From Cyanosarcina radialis HA8281-LM2 (GTDB lineage: Bacteria > Cyanobacteriota > Cyanobacteriia > Cyanobacteriales > CCAP-1448): a stretch of DNA of 64,000 bases. The translations under genes were made by a program, and so were the position numbers. The stretch lies in contig JAHHHA010000025.1 in the NCBI GenBank assembly GCA_019359615.1, positions 1 to 64,000 on the forward strand, written 5' to 3'. The notes beneath the pieces are model-generated. The model was given only the letters and a program-made list of their open reading frames with translations, was not told the DNA's origin and searched no databases. Each line of letters opens with the position of its first letter. Position 1 is the first letter of the stretch. Below, piece by piece: positions 8,627 to 17,352 of this stretch.

Positions 8627-9610
8627 TTAATAAAATTGCTGGCTCCAACGTCTATATTTCATAATTGCTCCCTCGCTCTCGCATAGAGTTGGGCGATCGC
8701 AATAAATTTTGTTTTCCCAAATTGAGATATCTTGTTCTAAATCTCGTCCGATTTTTTGCATCAATATTTTAGGCGCAAATAATTTAGTTAAAGTTTTGCT
8801 AAAAATTTTCCTCATGCTAAAAATCAAGTCAATCTCAAGTAATTTTTCCTCGATCGGTGTCAACATAAATATAGCCAAAAAATCGAGTTCTATAACTGTT
8901 TCAATGCAAGCGCGGCTGACTTGACACCCTAAACCGTAGTAACTTATCTCTAAAGAGCCTAGATTTTCTTTGCCTAGCAGTCCAGCAGCAAACGACAGAT
9001 TATAAATGGGTAATAATTGGTGAACTAAAATAGCACCATCAATCTCAATACTTTGACTTTTTAAAGAAACAAAGGTTTGACGGTGAAGGAAAGGAGAATG
9101 AGCGGTATCAACACCGTTTTCTGCTATTTCTTGAGGATTCGTCCTCACTTGCCATCGTCGTCGTTTAAACGGAATCCAATCTTTACAGGTATATTCTGGC
9201 AGCAATGGTATCTCCCAGTCTGGAGGTTTACGATCGGGATGATAATACATCAAGATCGTGCCGTTAACTTCGCGTACTTGCCAGGATTGAATTTGTACTT
9301 TGGGAAGAACTTTACAAGCGTACGGAATTTCGACACATTGGCCCTCACCATTAAAACGCCAGCCATGAAAAGGGCATTGAATTGTCTCGTCATTGACTTT
9401 TCCTCCATATCCTAAATGTGCGCCTAAGTGAGGACAATGAGCATCAAAGAGATGGAGTTTACTTGTTGCCGTGCGAAAGAGAACGAAGTCTCGATCGAAA
9501 TAGTGAAGCGCTCGCACTTGTCCCGGCAGCAATTCATCGCTATAAGCAATCCGAAACCAACCGCTAGGAAATGGTAAAGGAGCGTTTGTTGTCGACCTTT
9601 CATCGTTCAT
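8627..9610 (-). CDS. Rieske oxygenase, DAF-36/Neverland (sterol 7-desaturase)-like
   Basis: The 327-aa protein has an N-terminal Rieske [2Fe-2S] domain with ligands C59-P-H61 and C79-PF-H82 in CPHLGAHLGYGG...CPFHGW. A catalytic domain follows with a mononuclear iron site D168-x2-H171-x4-H176 (NGVDTAHSPFLH). The CPHLGA/IPY pattern resembles eukaryotic cholesterol 7-desaturases and bacterial KshA steroid hydroxylases. It is paralogous to the protein encoded at 16248-17231. It lies 15 bases downstream of the oxidosqualene cyclase stop, so it is likely cotranscribed. I infer a role in sterol desaturation or C4 demethylation; a reductase partner is needed but not identified. Confidence 0.85.
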   Translation of the reverse strand: MNDERSTTNAPLPFPSGWFRIAYSDELLPGQVRALHYFDRDFVLFRTATSKLHLFDAHCPHLGAHLGYGGKVNDETIQCPFHGWRFNGEGQCVEIPYACKVLPKVQIQSWQVREVNGTILMYYHPDRKPPDWEIPLLPEYTCKDWIPFKRRRWQVRTNPQEIAENGVDTAHSPFLHRQTFVSLKSQSIEIDGAILVHQLLPIYNLSFAAGLLGKENLGSLEISYYGLGCQVSRACIETVIELDFLAIFMLTPIEEKLLEIDLIFSMRKIFSKTLTKLFAPKILMQKIGRDLEQDISIWENKIYCDRPTLCESEGAIMKYRRWSQQFY

Positions 9611-9625
9611 CGCTGAATTTACTTA

Positions 9626-11674
9626 TTACTTATTACTTTCATACAACCCTAACGCCCACACGGGAAAATAACAGCGGTAAAGGACGTAATCTAGCAGTGC
9701 CGTCTTAAAAAAGACGCCCGCTGGATCTTGTTTTGGCCAAGTACCATCTTCACGCTGCGATCGCATCAAGAAATCTACACCTTTTTCTATTGCTCGATCG
9801 CGATACGTGCTTCCGCACGCGCTGGCGCGAACGGTTTTAGCTTCTAATAGTGCTTTCAATGCCCAAGCGGTTTGAATTACCTGACTTTCAGTGTGTTCGA
9901 CGTACTTCTGGGTCAAACAGCCTTCAAAATGCTCGCCCCAACCGCCATCCGCCCGTTGCTTGCTAAGTAACCAATCGCAAGCCTTGGCAATAGCTAGATC
10001 GTCAACCGCTTCTCTAAAGGCGAGTAAGCCTTGAATGCCGAACATGGTGCCATAGATAAAGTTGACTCCCCAAAAGCCCGCCCAACAACCATCAGGCTGT
10101 TGTTGGTGGTGCAACCAGGTTTTTCCTCGTCGGACGGCATTGTCGATTTCTCGATCGTCACTTCCAACCCCTCTCGACCTCACCCCCGGCCCCTCTCCTG
10201 CAAGGAGAGGGGAGACAGGAGAGGAGTAATGTTGGCGAAACGCATCTAATGCCGCCAAACACGAAGCCGTACACTCGACGTAGGAATATTCGGTCATCGA
10301 ATTAGCAAACATTTCTGCTGGATTCAGCCATTCCAAAGTTGAGGCTATTTTGCGTCGTTCGTAACTGCCAAACCCTCCATCTCGGTTCTGACAGCGCAGC
10401 AGGAAACAAATGGCAGCAGTAAAATCTACACCAGGCAGCGTTTTTGCCGATCGCCCCAACAATGCGAGCAGGGCTTCAGCGGTACAATCGCTCACGGGCC
10501 AGCCGTGCCAAACCCCTGCAAAACAAAAGCCGCCTTGAGGATCGATGCGAAAATAGCGAGCGCCATCTGCCAAAGAAGTCTGAATCTGTTGGGTAGCCAA
10601 AAATGCTTGAGATTTGGTCAAGCGAGCGCCTACATCTACGTAGGGACTGGCTGCTTGTAAAGCTTGAATGGCAAAACTCGTATCCCAAGTGCTGCTGCGG
10701 GCCCCAGCGATTCTCAAACCGTTCTCCTCATCCTGCCACATCCAAGCAGAAAAGCGATCGCGTGCTTTCTTGAGGTCTTCATCTTCAGGATCGTGCAACC
10801 ACAAGGCAATCAGATTCAGCAAGCCGCTAACAGGAGAAATGCAGGTATAATCGGTGGTTTGCAGTTCAAAACGGATGCGATCGACTATTTCATCCAGGAT
10901 TTGGTTTCGCAGTTTTGGGAGATGCCAGCGATCGAAAATGGCAGCAAAATTATAGAAAAGACACAATACTAACCCAGGAGGGCTATAAACCTCTGCTTCA
11001 CGGAGATTCGATCGGGCAGCTTTAAAGGAGATCGTTGCATAATCTCGTACATACAACTCTGCCCGCAACTGCTCGATTAACGGATTAACGGGGACTTGAA
11101 ATTTGCGACCGTAAATATAAGCCATACCCGCATAGATTAATCTGGTATGGCAGTAATAGTTAGCTGGATGGACGGGCAGCCAGCGGGGAAGTCGCCACAC
11201 TTCCGGCAAAACTGGATTCACTCCCCGCCAGTCGTAGAGATTTAACATCGCCAGCCAGAACTTGCCCCAAGAAGGAATTGCGATCGCTCCTCCCTGTTGG
11301 CGGATAAACTGATGGGCGGGAATCAGTAATGGATCGTCAGGTTCAATGCCTAGAACCCTGGCTGCTACATAAACTAATGTGGTGACAAACAGGTAGGGCT
11401 GCGACTTTTCGTGCAGTCCCCACAACCCATCTGGCAGACGTGTGGTTTCAAACTGATGCAACAGTGCTTTTCGTTCTTCAGCCGCAGTAGGTGTTTGGGT
11501 GATGTATTGCATCAGAATGTACTGCGCGGCTAACATCGGACACCAGACAACCTCGCCTTCCCAAGATCCATCTGGTGCTTGCTGCTGCAATAATGCCTGA
11601 ACACCGCGTTGCAAGGCAGTTAGAGATGTTTTTGAGGAGGTTTCTGGCATACGAGGTTCTAGAGCGATCGCCAT
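9626..11674 (-). CDS. oxidosqualene cyclase (sterol-type triterpene cyclase)
   Basis: The 682-aa protein cyclises 2,3-oxidosqualene to the first sterol. The catalytic motif is V394-S-D-C-T-A-E400; this VSDCTAE is the oxidosqualene-cyclase signature, whereas hopene cyclases have DxDDTA. Several QW repeats are visible (QQAPDGSWEGE at the N-terminus, QQQPDGCWAGFWGV, KQRADGGWGE, SQREDGTW) and the C-terminus reads YRCYFPVWALGLY, as in lanosterol and cycloartenol synthases. H390 and V394 occupy the positions of plant CAS H477 and I481; V at the latter favours lanosterol-type products. Residues 485-507 and about 612-628 are translated repeat DNA. A second ATG lies eight codons downstream. Confidence 0.93.
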   Translation of the reverse strand: MAIALEPRMPETSSKTSLTALQRGVQALLQQQAPDGSWEGEVVWCPMLAAQYILMQYITQTPTAAEERKALLHQFETTRLPDGLWGLHEKSQPYLFVTTLVYVAARVLGIEPDDPLLIPAHQFIRQQGGAIAIPSWGKFWLAMLNLYDWRGVNPVLPEVWRLPRWLPVHPANYYCHTRLIYAGMAYIYGRKFQVPVNPLIEQLRAELYVRDYATISFKAARSNLREAEVYSPPGLVLCLFYNFAAIFDRWHLPKLRNQILDEIVDRIRFELQTTDYTCISPVSGLLNLIALWLHDPEDEDLKKARDRFSAWMWQDEENGLRIAGARSSTWDTSFAIQALQAASPYVDVGARLTKSQAFLATQQIQTSLADGARYFRIDPQGGFCFAGVWHGWPVSDCTAEALLALLGRSAKTLPGVDFTAAICFLLRCQNRDGGFGSYERRKIASTLEWLNPAEMFANSMTEYSYVECTASCLAALDAFRQHYSSPVSPLLAGEGPGVRSRGVGSDDREIDNAVRRGKTWLHHQQQPDGCWAGFWGVNFIYGTMFGIQGLLAFREAVDDLAIAKACDWLLSKQRADGGWGEHFEGCLTQKYVEHTESQVIQTAWALKALLEAKTVRASACGSTYRDRAIEKGVDFLMRSQREDGTWPKQDPAGVFFKTALLDYVLYRCYFPVWALGLYESNK
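10178..10216. repeat. in-frame palindromic repeat inside the oxidosqualene cyclase gene
   Basis: CCCCTCTCCTGCAAGGAGAG-type palindrome preceded by CTCACCCCC. It is translated within the cyclase as SPLLAGEGPGVRS, between two QW-motif regions. The same repeat occurs at 19873-19911 in the CYP51 fusion. Confidence 0.8.
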
Positions 11675-11876
11675 TCAGGGTTTCCAGTAATATTCGATGT
11701 TGGGCTGCCCGTTGTTCGATCGTTTTTCGTCCCCACTCGCTAGCAGATAAGCGATCGCAGATGTATTTACTGACGTTCCAGTATATCTGAATCAGTTCTT
11801 GATTGGTGGTAGCGATGACTTTTTGCTGAGCAGTTTTAACAGGAATGCCCGGCAGTTCTGAAAGACTGGAAAACCA
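11675..11876 (-). pseudogene. DUF1016 (YhcG) N-terminal fragment
   Basis: The minus-strand translation just upstream of the cyclase start reads TTNQELIQIYWNVSKYI and then ASEWGRKTIEQRAAQ. This is the hallmark N-terminal segment of DUF1016/YhcG nuclease-like proteins. The homology stops at the cyclase start codon and the catalytic C-terminal domain is absent, so this is a remnant. It occupies the expected promoter region of the cyclase gene. Confidence 0.65.
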
Positions 11877-11946
11877 AGCTTAAGCACATATACTTATCGT
11901 TCAAAGCCAGTTACTTTCACCCTGAAGGTGCGAAGCGCGGGATGCG

Positions 11947-12031
11947 GTCTAACGACCAATTTAAGCGGCGACAGATAAAACTACAACGTAGCACACAACC
12001 TTCCATTCGCCGCTCTAACGACTTGTTACAC
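11947..12031 (-). other. integron attC-like recombination site (85 bp)
   Basis: Outer boxes GTCTAAC (11947-11953) and GTTACAC (12025-12031) bracket an imperfect inverted repeat. Inner arms GCGGCGA (11965-11971) and TCGCCGC (12007-12013) pair perfectly, and a small CTAC-GTAG hairpin sits in the centre. Read on the minus strand the downstream box is GTTAGAC, matching the GTTRRRY cleavage box, and the site begins eight bases after the stop of the darcynin gene, as in a gene cassette. The other outer box has one deviation from consensus. Confidence 0.65.
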
Positions 12032-12038
12032 CGTGTCT

Positions 12039-12392
12039 TTAACTGCGACTTGTGAGTGGTTCAACTTCATAATAAAGAGCATAAGCATTTTCAATAGCAG
12101 GAACGATTTCAACAATTTCAAAATACGTCCCCCAGAATAGCGTTTCTCGCAGATCCTCAACGAGACATTGATAGTCCTTCACTTCAGCAGTTTCCCACAT
12201 CAGAACATCAGTGTAACGTCCTGAAAAGGCTTCGGCATCAAAGAACCGCATCTTCACCATTGGGTGCTTCCGAAGAATTGGCGAAATTGCTGTGTCAAGA
12301 AACTGAAATCGCTCCTTTATTGAGAGTTGTAACCAAGTGTTTGTCGTCTTGACGAGCATGAAGTGGACATGATTCAGAGCAGTTGTTGTCAT
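12039..12392 (-). CDS. darcynin family protein
   Basis: The 117-aa protein matches the darcynin family of small alpha/beta-barrel-like proteins. Diagnostic stretches are VHFMLVKTTNTWLQL at the N-terminus, HPMVKMRFFDAEAF in the centre and FWGTYFEIVEIVPAIENAYA at the C-terminal end. Function is not established. It starts 13 bases downstream of the ferredoxin-like gene and is followed at once by an attC-like site, so it has the look of an integron cassette gene. Divergent TetR probably regulates the pair. Confidence 0.75.
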   Translation of the reverse strand: MTTTALNHVHFMLVKTTNTWLQLSIKERFQFLDTAISPILRKHPMVKMRFFDAEAFSGRYTDVLMWETAEVKDYQCLVEDLRETLFWGTYFEIVEIVPAIENAYALYYEVEPLTSRS

Positions 12393-12405
12393 ATTACCTC
12401 TTGAT

Positions 12406-12798
12406 TTATAAGTGGGTCGAAATTTGGCAGCGTTTTAGTGCGTGTCCTCGGACAAAGTGACTTTCCACGATTGCAGGCACATCAGCGCGAGTTAGATGAC
12501 CGTACAAACAGCGTTGAGGCGTGAAGAACCGTTGTAGTTTCAACCGCAATTTCGTGGGGAGCCAAGCAAACTCATTTCGGCGCGGTTGGTAGACGAATGC
12601 TACGGCTCCAGCTTCACAGCGATCCAAACATCCCGATCGACGAACTTCAATGCGATCGCCCAATTGCTGCCGCTGAATTTCAGCTTGGAAGGCTTGGTAA
12701 ATCTCCAATGCTCCTGTGTTGTAGCAACAGTCTTCAGTGCCATTTGCAGAACGTTGTTTGGTACAAACAAAAACGCGATACTGAGGTGACTTCATCAT
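12406..12798 (-). CDS. thioredoxin-like [2Fe-2S] ferredoxin-domain protein
   Basis: The 130-aa protein begins with a thioredoxin-fold ferredoxin. Candidate cluster ligands are C12, C24 or C25, C57 and C61 (CTKQR..., CCYN, SGCLDRCEAG), the spacing of Shethna-type (2Fe-2S) ferredoxins. The C-terminal half, with FFTPQRCLYGHLTRADVPAIVE, resembles cyanobacterial (2Fe-2S) ferredoxin-domain proteins. It could serve as an electron carrier, but nothing ties it directly to the Rieske oxygenases beyond proximity. It diverges from tetR across an 83-bp region with a strong palindrome. Confidence 0.75.
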   Translation of the reverse strand: MMKSPQYRVFVCTKQRSANGTEDCCYNTGALEIYQAFQAEIQRQQLGDRIEVRRSGCLDRCEAGAVAFVYQPRRNEFAWLPTKLRLKLQRFFTPQRCLYGHLTRADVPAIVESHFVRGHALKRCQISTHL

Positions 12799-12826
12799 TC
12801 ATTGCTGAAATACGAGCGATCGATCG

Positions 12827-12847
12827 TATAATACGAGTAATTACTCG
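12827..12847 (+). promoter_or_regulatory. TetR promoter with overlapping 14-bp palindromic operator
   Basis: A perfect -10 hexamer TATAAT (12827-12832) is followed directly by the exact palindrome CGAGTAATTACTCG (12834-12847). A second imperfect palindrome, TACGAGCGATCGATCGTA, lies at 12811-12828. Both sit between the divergent TetR and ferredoxin/darcynin genes, the usual place for a TetR-family autoregulatory operator. Confidence 0.65.
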
Positions 12848-12881
12848 CGTCTGGCAACTCGCATTTGGTGGAAGAATTTCA

Positions 12882-13502
12882 ATGCTCCGGAAACGTTCCA
12901 CAATTCCCCGTAAACTCCCGCAGCAAGACCGTTCCCGTCTGACTGTTGAAGCAATTTTGGAGGCAACGGCTCACATTTTGACGGAAGAAGGCTACGACAA
13001 AGCCACCACCAATCACATTGCAGAACGAGCAGGAATCAGTATCGGCTCGTTATACCAATACTTTCCGAATAAGGAGTCCTTGATGGCTGCATTGATGGAG
13101 CAACATTCCAATGAAATTGCTGCATTAGTGGAATCAAAATTGCAAGACTTATTTGATGCACCGCTAGAAATCGCCATCCCTGAACTTGTCAGAGCGGTAA
13201 TTGCTGCCCATGCCATCAATCCGCGTCTCCATCAAGTGTTGAATGAGGAAATTCCGCGCTCGGAACGGTTACAGCAAATGCAGAAGGCAGATGAACACAT
13301 TGCAAAACTACTAGGGGCATACCTGAGACGCTGGAGCGATCGTATTCATCCTCAAAATCTTGAAATGACGGTCTTCATCTTGAGTCGCACAGTTGAATCA
13401 TTATGTCATTCAGCCGTAATCGAACATCCAAGTTTTGTCAGTAACAGTCAGTTTGAGCAAGAGGTTTCTAATCTTCTACTACTCTACTTAACACGTGCTT
13501 AA
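12882..13502 (+). CDS. TetR/AcrR family transcriptional regulator
   Basis: The 206-aa protein has the TetR N-terminal domain: RSRLTVEAILEATAHILTEE, then the helix-turn-helix TTNHIAERAGISIGSLYQYF (about residues 42-61) followed by PNKESLMAAL. The C-terminal ligand-binding domain is helical and unassigned. The ATG at 12882 begins immediately before the conserved domain; an upstream in-frame extension would run through the divergent gene and is rejected. It likely represses itself and the ferredoxin-darcynin pair through the palindrome at 12834-12847. Its relation to the sterol genes is unknown, but it sits between squalene epoxidase and oxidosqualene cyclase. Confidence 0.9.
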   Translation: MLRKRSTIPRKLPQQDRSRLTVEAILEATAHILTEEGYDKATTNHIAERAGISIGSLYQYFPNKESLMAALMEQHSNEIAALVESKLQDLFDAPLEIAIPELVRAVIAAHAINPRLHQVLNEEIPRSERLQQMQKADEHIAKLLGAYLRRWSDRIHPQNLEMTVFILSRTVESLCHSAVIEHPSFVSNSQFEQEVSNLLLLYLTRA

Positions 13503-13598
13503 CTGCTCACAGATAACTCGTCAATTACACCCCAACCGACTAAACGAAGCGGCAGCACTATACCCAAACCTTTCTACTTCCCAACTAAAAATTGCGAT

Positions 13599-14939
13599 TC
13601 AGTCGTCTGGTATGGGAATTCTCTTTACCCTAATAGAGCAACCAAGACGCGGTAAACCGATCGCAATTGGTATATACAGCCACTCTTTAAAAGAACCGAT
13701 CGCTTGAAATATCTGTCGCCATTGTCGTTGAGTTGCCTTTTTTTGAATTAATTGTGCGATCGCTATTTTCAAACCCTTGAGGAAGGAACGGCTAAACGGT
13801 AACAATTTGGTTTCCATCGTTGCCAGCAGTTGCATTGTTCGTTGGCATTCGTTCGGATCTTGCCGCCACATTTGGTAAATTGCTTGACGTATGGCGATCG
13901 CGGTTTCATCCTGACGGGTAAATACTTGATAAAGCGCATGAGCGAGCAATTCCGGTACGTAAGTATTCATCAGGCGATCTTGTCTGAAGCGATCGAAGTT
14001 TTTACTAGTTACCAAAGCGATCGCATCTTTAAATCCCAACGTCATCCCTGTTGCGGTAATCGGGTGACAGTATCCGGTTGCATCCCCCACTAAAGCTTGT
14101 TCGGCTTGCCCGTAGTAGAGGCGGGGACAAAATTGATTGGCACACCATCCCAATTGCTTATGCTCTAATGCTTGTTGGAAGGCAGGTAAGAGTTTCTCTG
14201 GCAAAACGGAGCGATACATCTCCCATAAGTAAGCCGTTTTATTTCGGCTATCCCGAAAGTGCGAGATGGGTACGTCTAAACAAAGCCGAATGCGATCGAT
14301 CCCGATACGATAAGCCAGAACCGGGCCGGGGCCTCCCAAGAAGATATGTCCGAACCCTTCAAAGGGTAACTCTACGCCTTCTAGCATCACCCCAGCCATG
14401 TAGGATAGCGATCGACTATCGTTAGTAACTCCCATCTGTTGGCGAACGATCGAAGTTCGTCCGTCTGCGCCCACTATCTGTTCGGCCATGACAGAAATCG
14501 TGCCGCGATCTGGTTGAGAAAAACTTAATTCTCGATCGACAATTTTGTTGACTTTAGCAAACGGCAAATAATAAACGTTTGGATGTGCTGTCGCCGCTTC
14601 TCGGATGGTTGACACTAAAAGATTGTGTTCGCAACTGACCCCTTTTGCTCCATCGGGGTAGTTAAGACGAATAGGTTCGCTGCGATCGTCTGGAAACACT
14701 ACAAAGCCTTCTCCTTGAGGATAAGCTGAAGCGATCGCTCCTAACTCTACCTGCAAGTGCTTTAGGATCTCTACTCCTGGCGGGTGCAGCCATTCGCCAG
14801 CAAATCGCTTTGCCCTGTCTGGGTTGGCTTCCAATAAGAGGACAGATGCGCCTTGGTGGGCGAAGGCTAAGGCTGTAGCGCAGCCAACTGAGCCAGCACC
14901 AATAACAGCAACATCTGGGGTTTTAGGTAGCGTTTTCAT
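13599..14939 (-). CDS. squalene epoxidase-like FAD monooxygenase
   Basis: The 446-aa flavoprotein has DVAVIGAGSVGCATA (Rossmann GxGxxG, residues 14-19), GEWLHPPG (48-55, matching GELLQPGG of squalene monooxygenases), GADGRTS (157-163) and LVGDATGYCHPITATGMTLG (283-302), which aligns with the GDAxNMRHPLTGGGMT signature. I infer conversion of squalene to 2,3-oxidosqualene, the O2-dependent step feeding the cyclase. The ATG at 14939 is preferred because the region upstream is a dispersed repeat and the FAD motif follows at once. It lies between the C14 reductase and the TetR island. Confidence 0.87.
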   Translation of the reverse strand: MKTLPKTPDVAVIGAGSVGCATALAFAHQGASVLLLEANPDRAKRFAGEWLHPPGVEILKHLQVELGAIASAYPQGEGFVVFPDDRSEPIRLNYPDGAKGVSCEHNLLVSTIREAATAHPNVYYLPFAKVNKIVDRELSFSQPDRGTISVMAEQIVGADGRTSIVRQQMGVTNDSRSLSYMAGVMLEGVELPFEGFGHIFLGGPGPVLAYRIGIDRIRLCLDVPISHFRDSRNKTAYLWEMYRSVLPEKLLPAFQQALEHKQLGWCANQFCPRLYYGQAEQALVGDATGYCHPITATGMTLGFKDAIALVTSKNFDRFRQDRLMNTYVPELLAHALYQVFTRQDETAIAIRQAIYQMWRQDPNECQRTMQLLATMETKLLPFSRSFLKGLKIAIAQLIQKKATQRQWRQIFQAIGSFKEWLYIPIAIGLPRLGCSIRVKRIPIPDD

Positions 14940-14944
14940 ATTTA

Positions 14945-14997
14945 TTCTTGAGTCCGCGACGGCGGACTTCGATCGTGTAGCTGCGGTTTCAACCGCC
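14945..14997. repeat. dispersed repeat with two short palindromes
   Basis: GTCCGCGACGGCGGACTTCG followed by GCTGCGGTTTCAACCGCC. A closely similar copy lies at 53216-53272. Confidence 0.75.
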
Positions 14998-15009
14998 AAC
15001 ATAAATCTT

Positions 15010-16110
15010 TTAGTAGACAAACGGCATCATCCGAAACCGAGCCTTAGTACAATAAGTAGTCCACAAATCTCCGTACTTGCTGCGACAGCGGTGTTCGTCG
15101 CGCCTTGCCCGATGGATGAGGAGCAAGCACAACCACAAAGGTAGAAGGTAAGGAATAAACGAGTGGAAACCTGTAGTGAGAGCGATCGCTAAATACAAAC
15201 AAATTTCGCCCGTATAATTCAGCTTGCGACCGATTCCCCACCAGCCGGAAATCAATAGCTTTCCACCTACAGTTCGAGCGGGTTGACCCCAAATATTGGC
15301 ATTTGGATTTTGCTTGAATCTGTGTTTCTGTAAATTTGCTCCTCGAAATAACCACAAGCCAAATAGGTAAAGCAAGCTAATAGCCGCAACTGCATTCCAA
15401 GAAATTGGTTCTATGCGATCGACTAAAAACCAACCGACAATGCTGTAGAAAAATGGCACTAGCACCAAATCTCCCCACACCAGCATGAATCCAAACTTTT
15501 CGGCGATAACATCCCAGGTTGAGAGCATGAATTCTTCGTAGTAGTAGTGGCTGGCTAGGTACAACCACCAGAACGCCTGAAACATCCACATTGGAACCGA
15601 GATGCGATCGTAAGTTTCATATTGCACGAAAGCAAACGAAGCATTAATCAGTCCCAGTCCAATTAAAGAAGGTTGGTAGGCAAACATTTTTAGATCCACT
15701 CCCAACCAAGTTGGATTGAATTCGACTCCAAACCACAAATCGCTCAATATTTTACCCGGTAGAGGTTTTTCTCCCCCGCTTGCCCTTTTTCCTGTTACGT
15801 ACAAGATCCCAGTTCCAATAAAGGCAAACAGGTTAGCGACTGCGAACAAATACCAGAAGTATTCACGAACAGGTGCTAGAGACAGATTAAATAGTAGAGT
15901 ACCAGCAGCTACAGCGATCGTAGTTGCGACAAACAACGCCAATCCATTGAGTTTGTATAATTTGCAGGTTCCATCTGGTTGGATAGCTCCCTCTCGTAAC
16001 TTTCCAGGCAGGTACTTAGTGCCGATGAATGTAATAATTATAAAGCCTAGAAACATCAAAGTGGCGTATAGCGAATAAACTGGGCTTGTTAAGTGAAAGA
16101 TATTATTCAT
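15010..16110 (-). CDS. sterol C14 reductase (ERG4/ERG24/DHCR7 family)
   Basis: The 366-aa polytopic membrane protein has the two family signatures. The first is LSDLWFGVEFNP at residues 122-133, matching DxFxGxxxNP. The second is the C-terminal LLISGWWGIGRKLNYTGE (285-302) with HRARRDEHRCRSKYG (333-347) and a P-x-x-Y end, MMPFVY. The family uses NADPH to reduce sterol double bonds (C14, C7 or C24(28)). The adjacent CYP51 makes C14 reduction the best guess, but the paralogous activities cannot be told apart by eye. The start ATG precedes the first membrane helix. Confidence 0.92.
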   Translation of the reverse strand: MNNIFHLTSPVYSLYATLMFLGFIIITFIGTKYLPGKLREGAIQPDGTCKLYKLNGLALFVATTIAVAAGTLLFNLSLAPVREYFWYLFAVANLFAFIGTGILYVTGKRASGGEKPLPGKILSDLWFGVEFNPTWLGVDLKMFAYQPSLIGLGLINASFAFVQYETYDRISVPMWMFQAFWWLYLASHYYYEEFMLSTWDVIAEKFGFMLVWGDLVLVPFFYSIVGWFLVDRIEPISWNAVAAISLLYLFGLWLFRGANLQKHRFKQNPNANIWGQPARTVGGKLLISGWWGIGRKLNYTGEICLYLAIALTTGFHSFIPYLLPLWLCLLLIHRARRDEHRCRSKYGDLWTTYCTKARFRMMPFVY

Positions 16111-16247
16111 TTATATTTCTATACATCAAGCAAAAATTTGGTTTTATAACGCAGATGAATACAGATAAACGCTGATAAACGCTGATGTAGCTGATGAGCG
16201 ATCGACTTTAGGACAAGTTGAACGATCGCCACTCCCAAGATCTGTAA

Positions 16248-17231
16248 CTATGATGTATTTCCCCTGTAGAATTGGCTAGCCCAATGTCGATATTGAGCGA
16301 TCGCTCCTTCACTGTCGCAGAGTGCGGGTTGATTGCGGTAAGCTTTGTTTTCCCAAATGGGGATATCTTGGGAGATGGTATTTCGCCCTTCTCTAATTGC
16401 CTTCAACGTTAGCAGTTGAGTTATCGGTTCGTTCCAAACTTTTTTCATGCTAAAAACTCCGTTCAATTCGATATATTCCTCGTCGATTGGCGTTGAGAGA
16501 AACATAAATAGATACTGCAATTCCATCGGTTTCACTACTACCCTATTGACGGCACAACCCAAACCGTAGTAAGTAATTTCGTGAGGTCCTGCTACTTCTT
16601 GACCTGCCATTCTGGCAGCCCAGAATAGGTTATAAGTATGATTGATGAAATACCGCAGCACCGAACCTTCCACTTTTATACCGTCGTTCTCAATCTCTTT
16701 AGTTTGTTGGGGGTGAACTAAGGGGGCGTGGAAGATGTCTATGCCATTTTCGTTAATTTCTTGGACGTGCGATCGAATCTGCCAGCGTTGAAAGGCACGG
16801 AAAGGAACCCAATCTTGAGAGGTGTATTCGGGGAACTCGGGAATTTCCCAATCGGGCGGTTTTCCTTCGGCGTGGTAATAGGTAAAGATCGATCCGTTGA
16901 CTTCTTTCACTTGCCAGTTGTGCATCCGGGCTTTGGGTAAAATCTTGTTGGCATAGGGAATATTGGTGCAGCTTCCTTCGCCGTTGAAGCACCAACCGTG
17001 AAAGGGACATTGAATGGTTTCACCCTTAACTTTGCCCCCATAAGCCAAATTAGCTCCTAAGTGGGGGCAATGAGCATCAAGAATGTGGGGAATCCCTTTT
17101 TCTGTGCGGAACAGCACGAGGTTTTTGCCAAAATAATGCAGTGATTTAACAGTTCCTGATGGTAACTCATCGCTGGCAGCAACTCGGAACCAGCCGTTCG
17201 GAAAGGGTGTAAATGGAAAGCGGTATTTCAT
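16248..17231 (-). CDS. Rieske oxygenase, DAF-36/Neverland-like (second copy)
   Basis: This 327-aa protein is a clear paralogue of the Rieske protein at 8627-9610, with the same length and architecture. Rieske ligands are C55-P-H57 and C75-PF-H78; the mononuclear iron triad is D165-x2-H168-x4-H173 (NGIDIFHAPLVH). The CPHLGANLAYGGKV and IPYANKI segments resemble cholesterol 7-desaturases. Two such paralogues in one cluster suggest separate positions or successive oxidations on the sterol nucleus. It lies downstream of a third, more distant Rieske gene and upstream of the C14 reductase. Substrate is inferred from context. Confidence 0.87.
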   Translation of the reverse strand: MKYRFPFTPFPNGWFRVAASDELPSGTVKSLHYFGKNLVLFRTEKGIPHILDAHCPHLGANLAYGGKVKGETIQCPFHGWCFNGEGSCTNIPYANKILPKARMHNWQVKEVNGSIFTYYHAEGKPPDWEIPEFPEYTSQDWVPFRAFQRWQIRSHVQEINENGIDIFHAPLVHPQQTKEIENDGIKVEGSVLRYFINHTYNLFWAARMAGQEVAGPHEITYYGLGCAVNRVVVKPMELQYLFMFLSTPIDEEYIELNGVFSMKKVWNEPITQLLTLKAIREGRNTISQDIPIWENKAYRNQPALCDSEGAIAQYRHWASQFYRGNTS

Positions 17232-17352
17232 GCCTTTAGTTATTTGTTATTGGTGAAATTTAAAATATTTAATAATAACCACAGATGCACACAGATGGAC
17301 ACAGATGTGATTGATGAGTTATCGGTTTGCATGAAACAGATTACTAAAAATA

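Noticed and set aside
9626-11674. Squalene-hopene cyclase
   Set aside because: The catalytic motif is VSDCTAE, not DxDDTA, and the C-terminal YRCYFPVWALG matches oxidosqualene cyclases.
12597-12881. 95-codon upstream extension of the TetR frame
   Set aside because: It overlaps the divergent ferredoxin gene and its promoter and has no TetR-like sequence.
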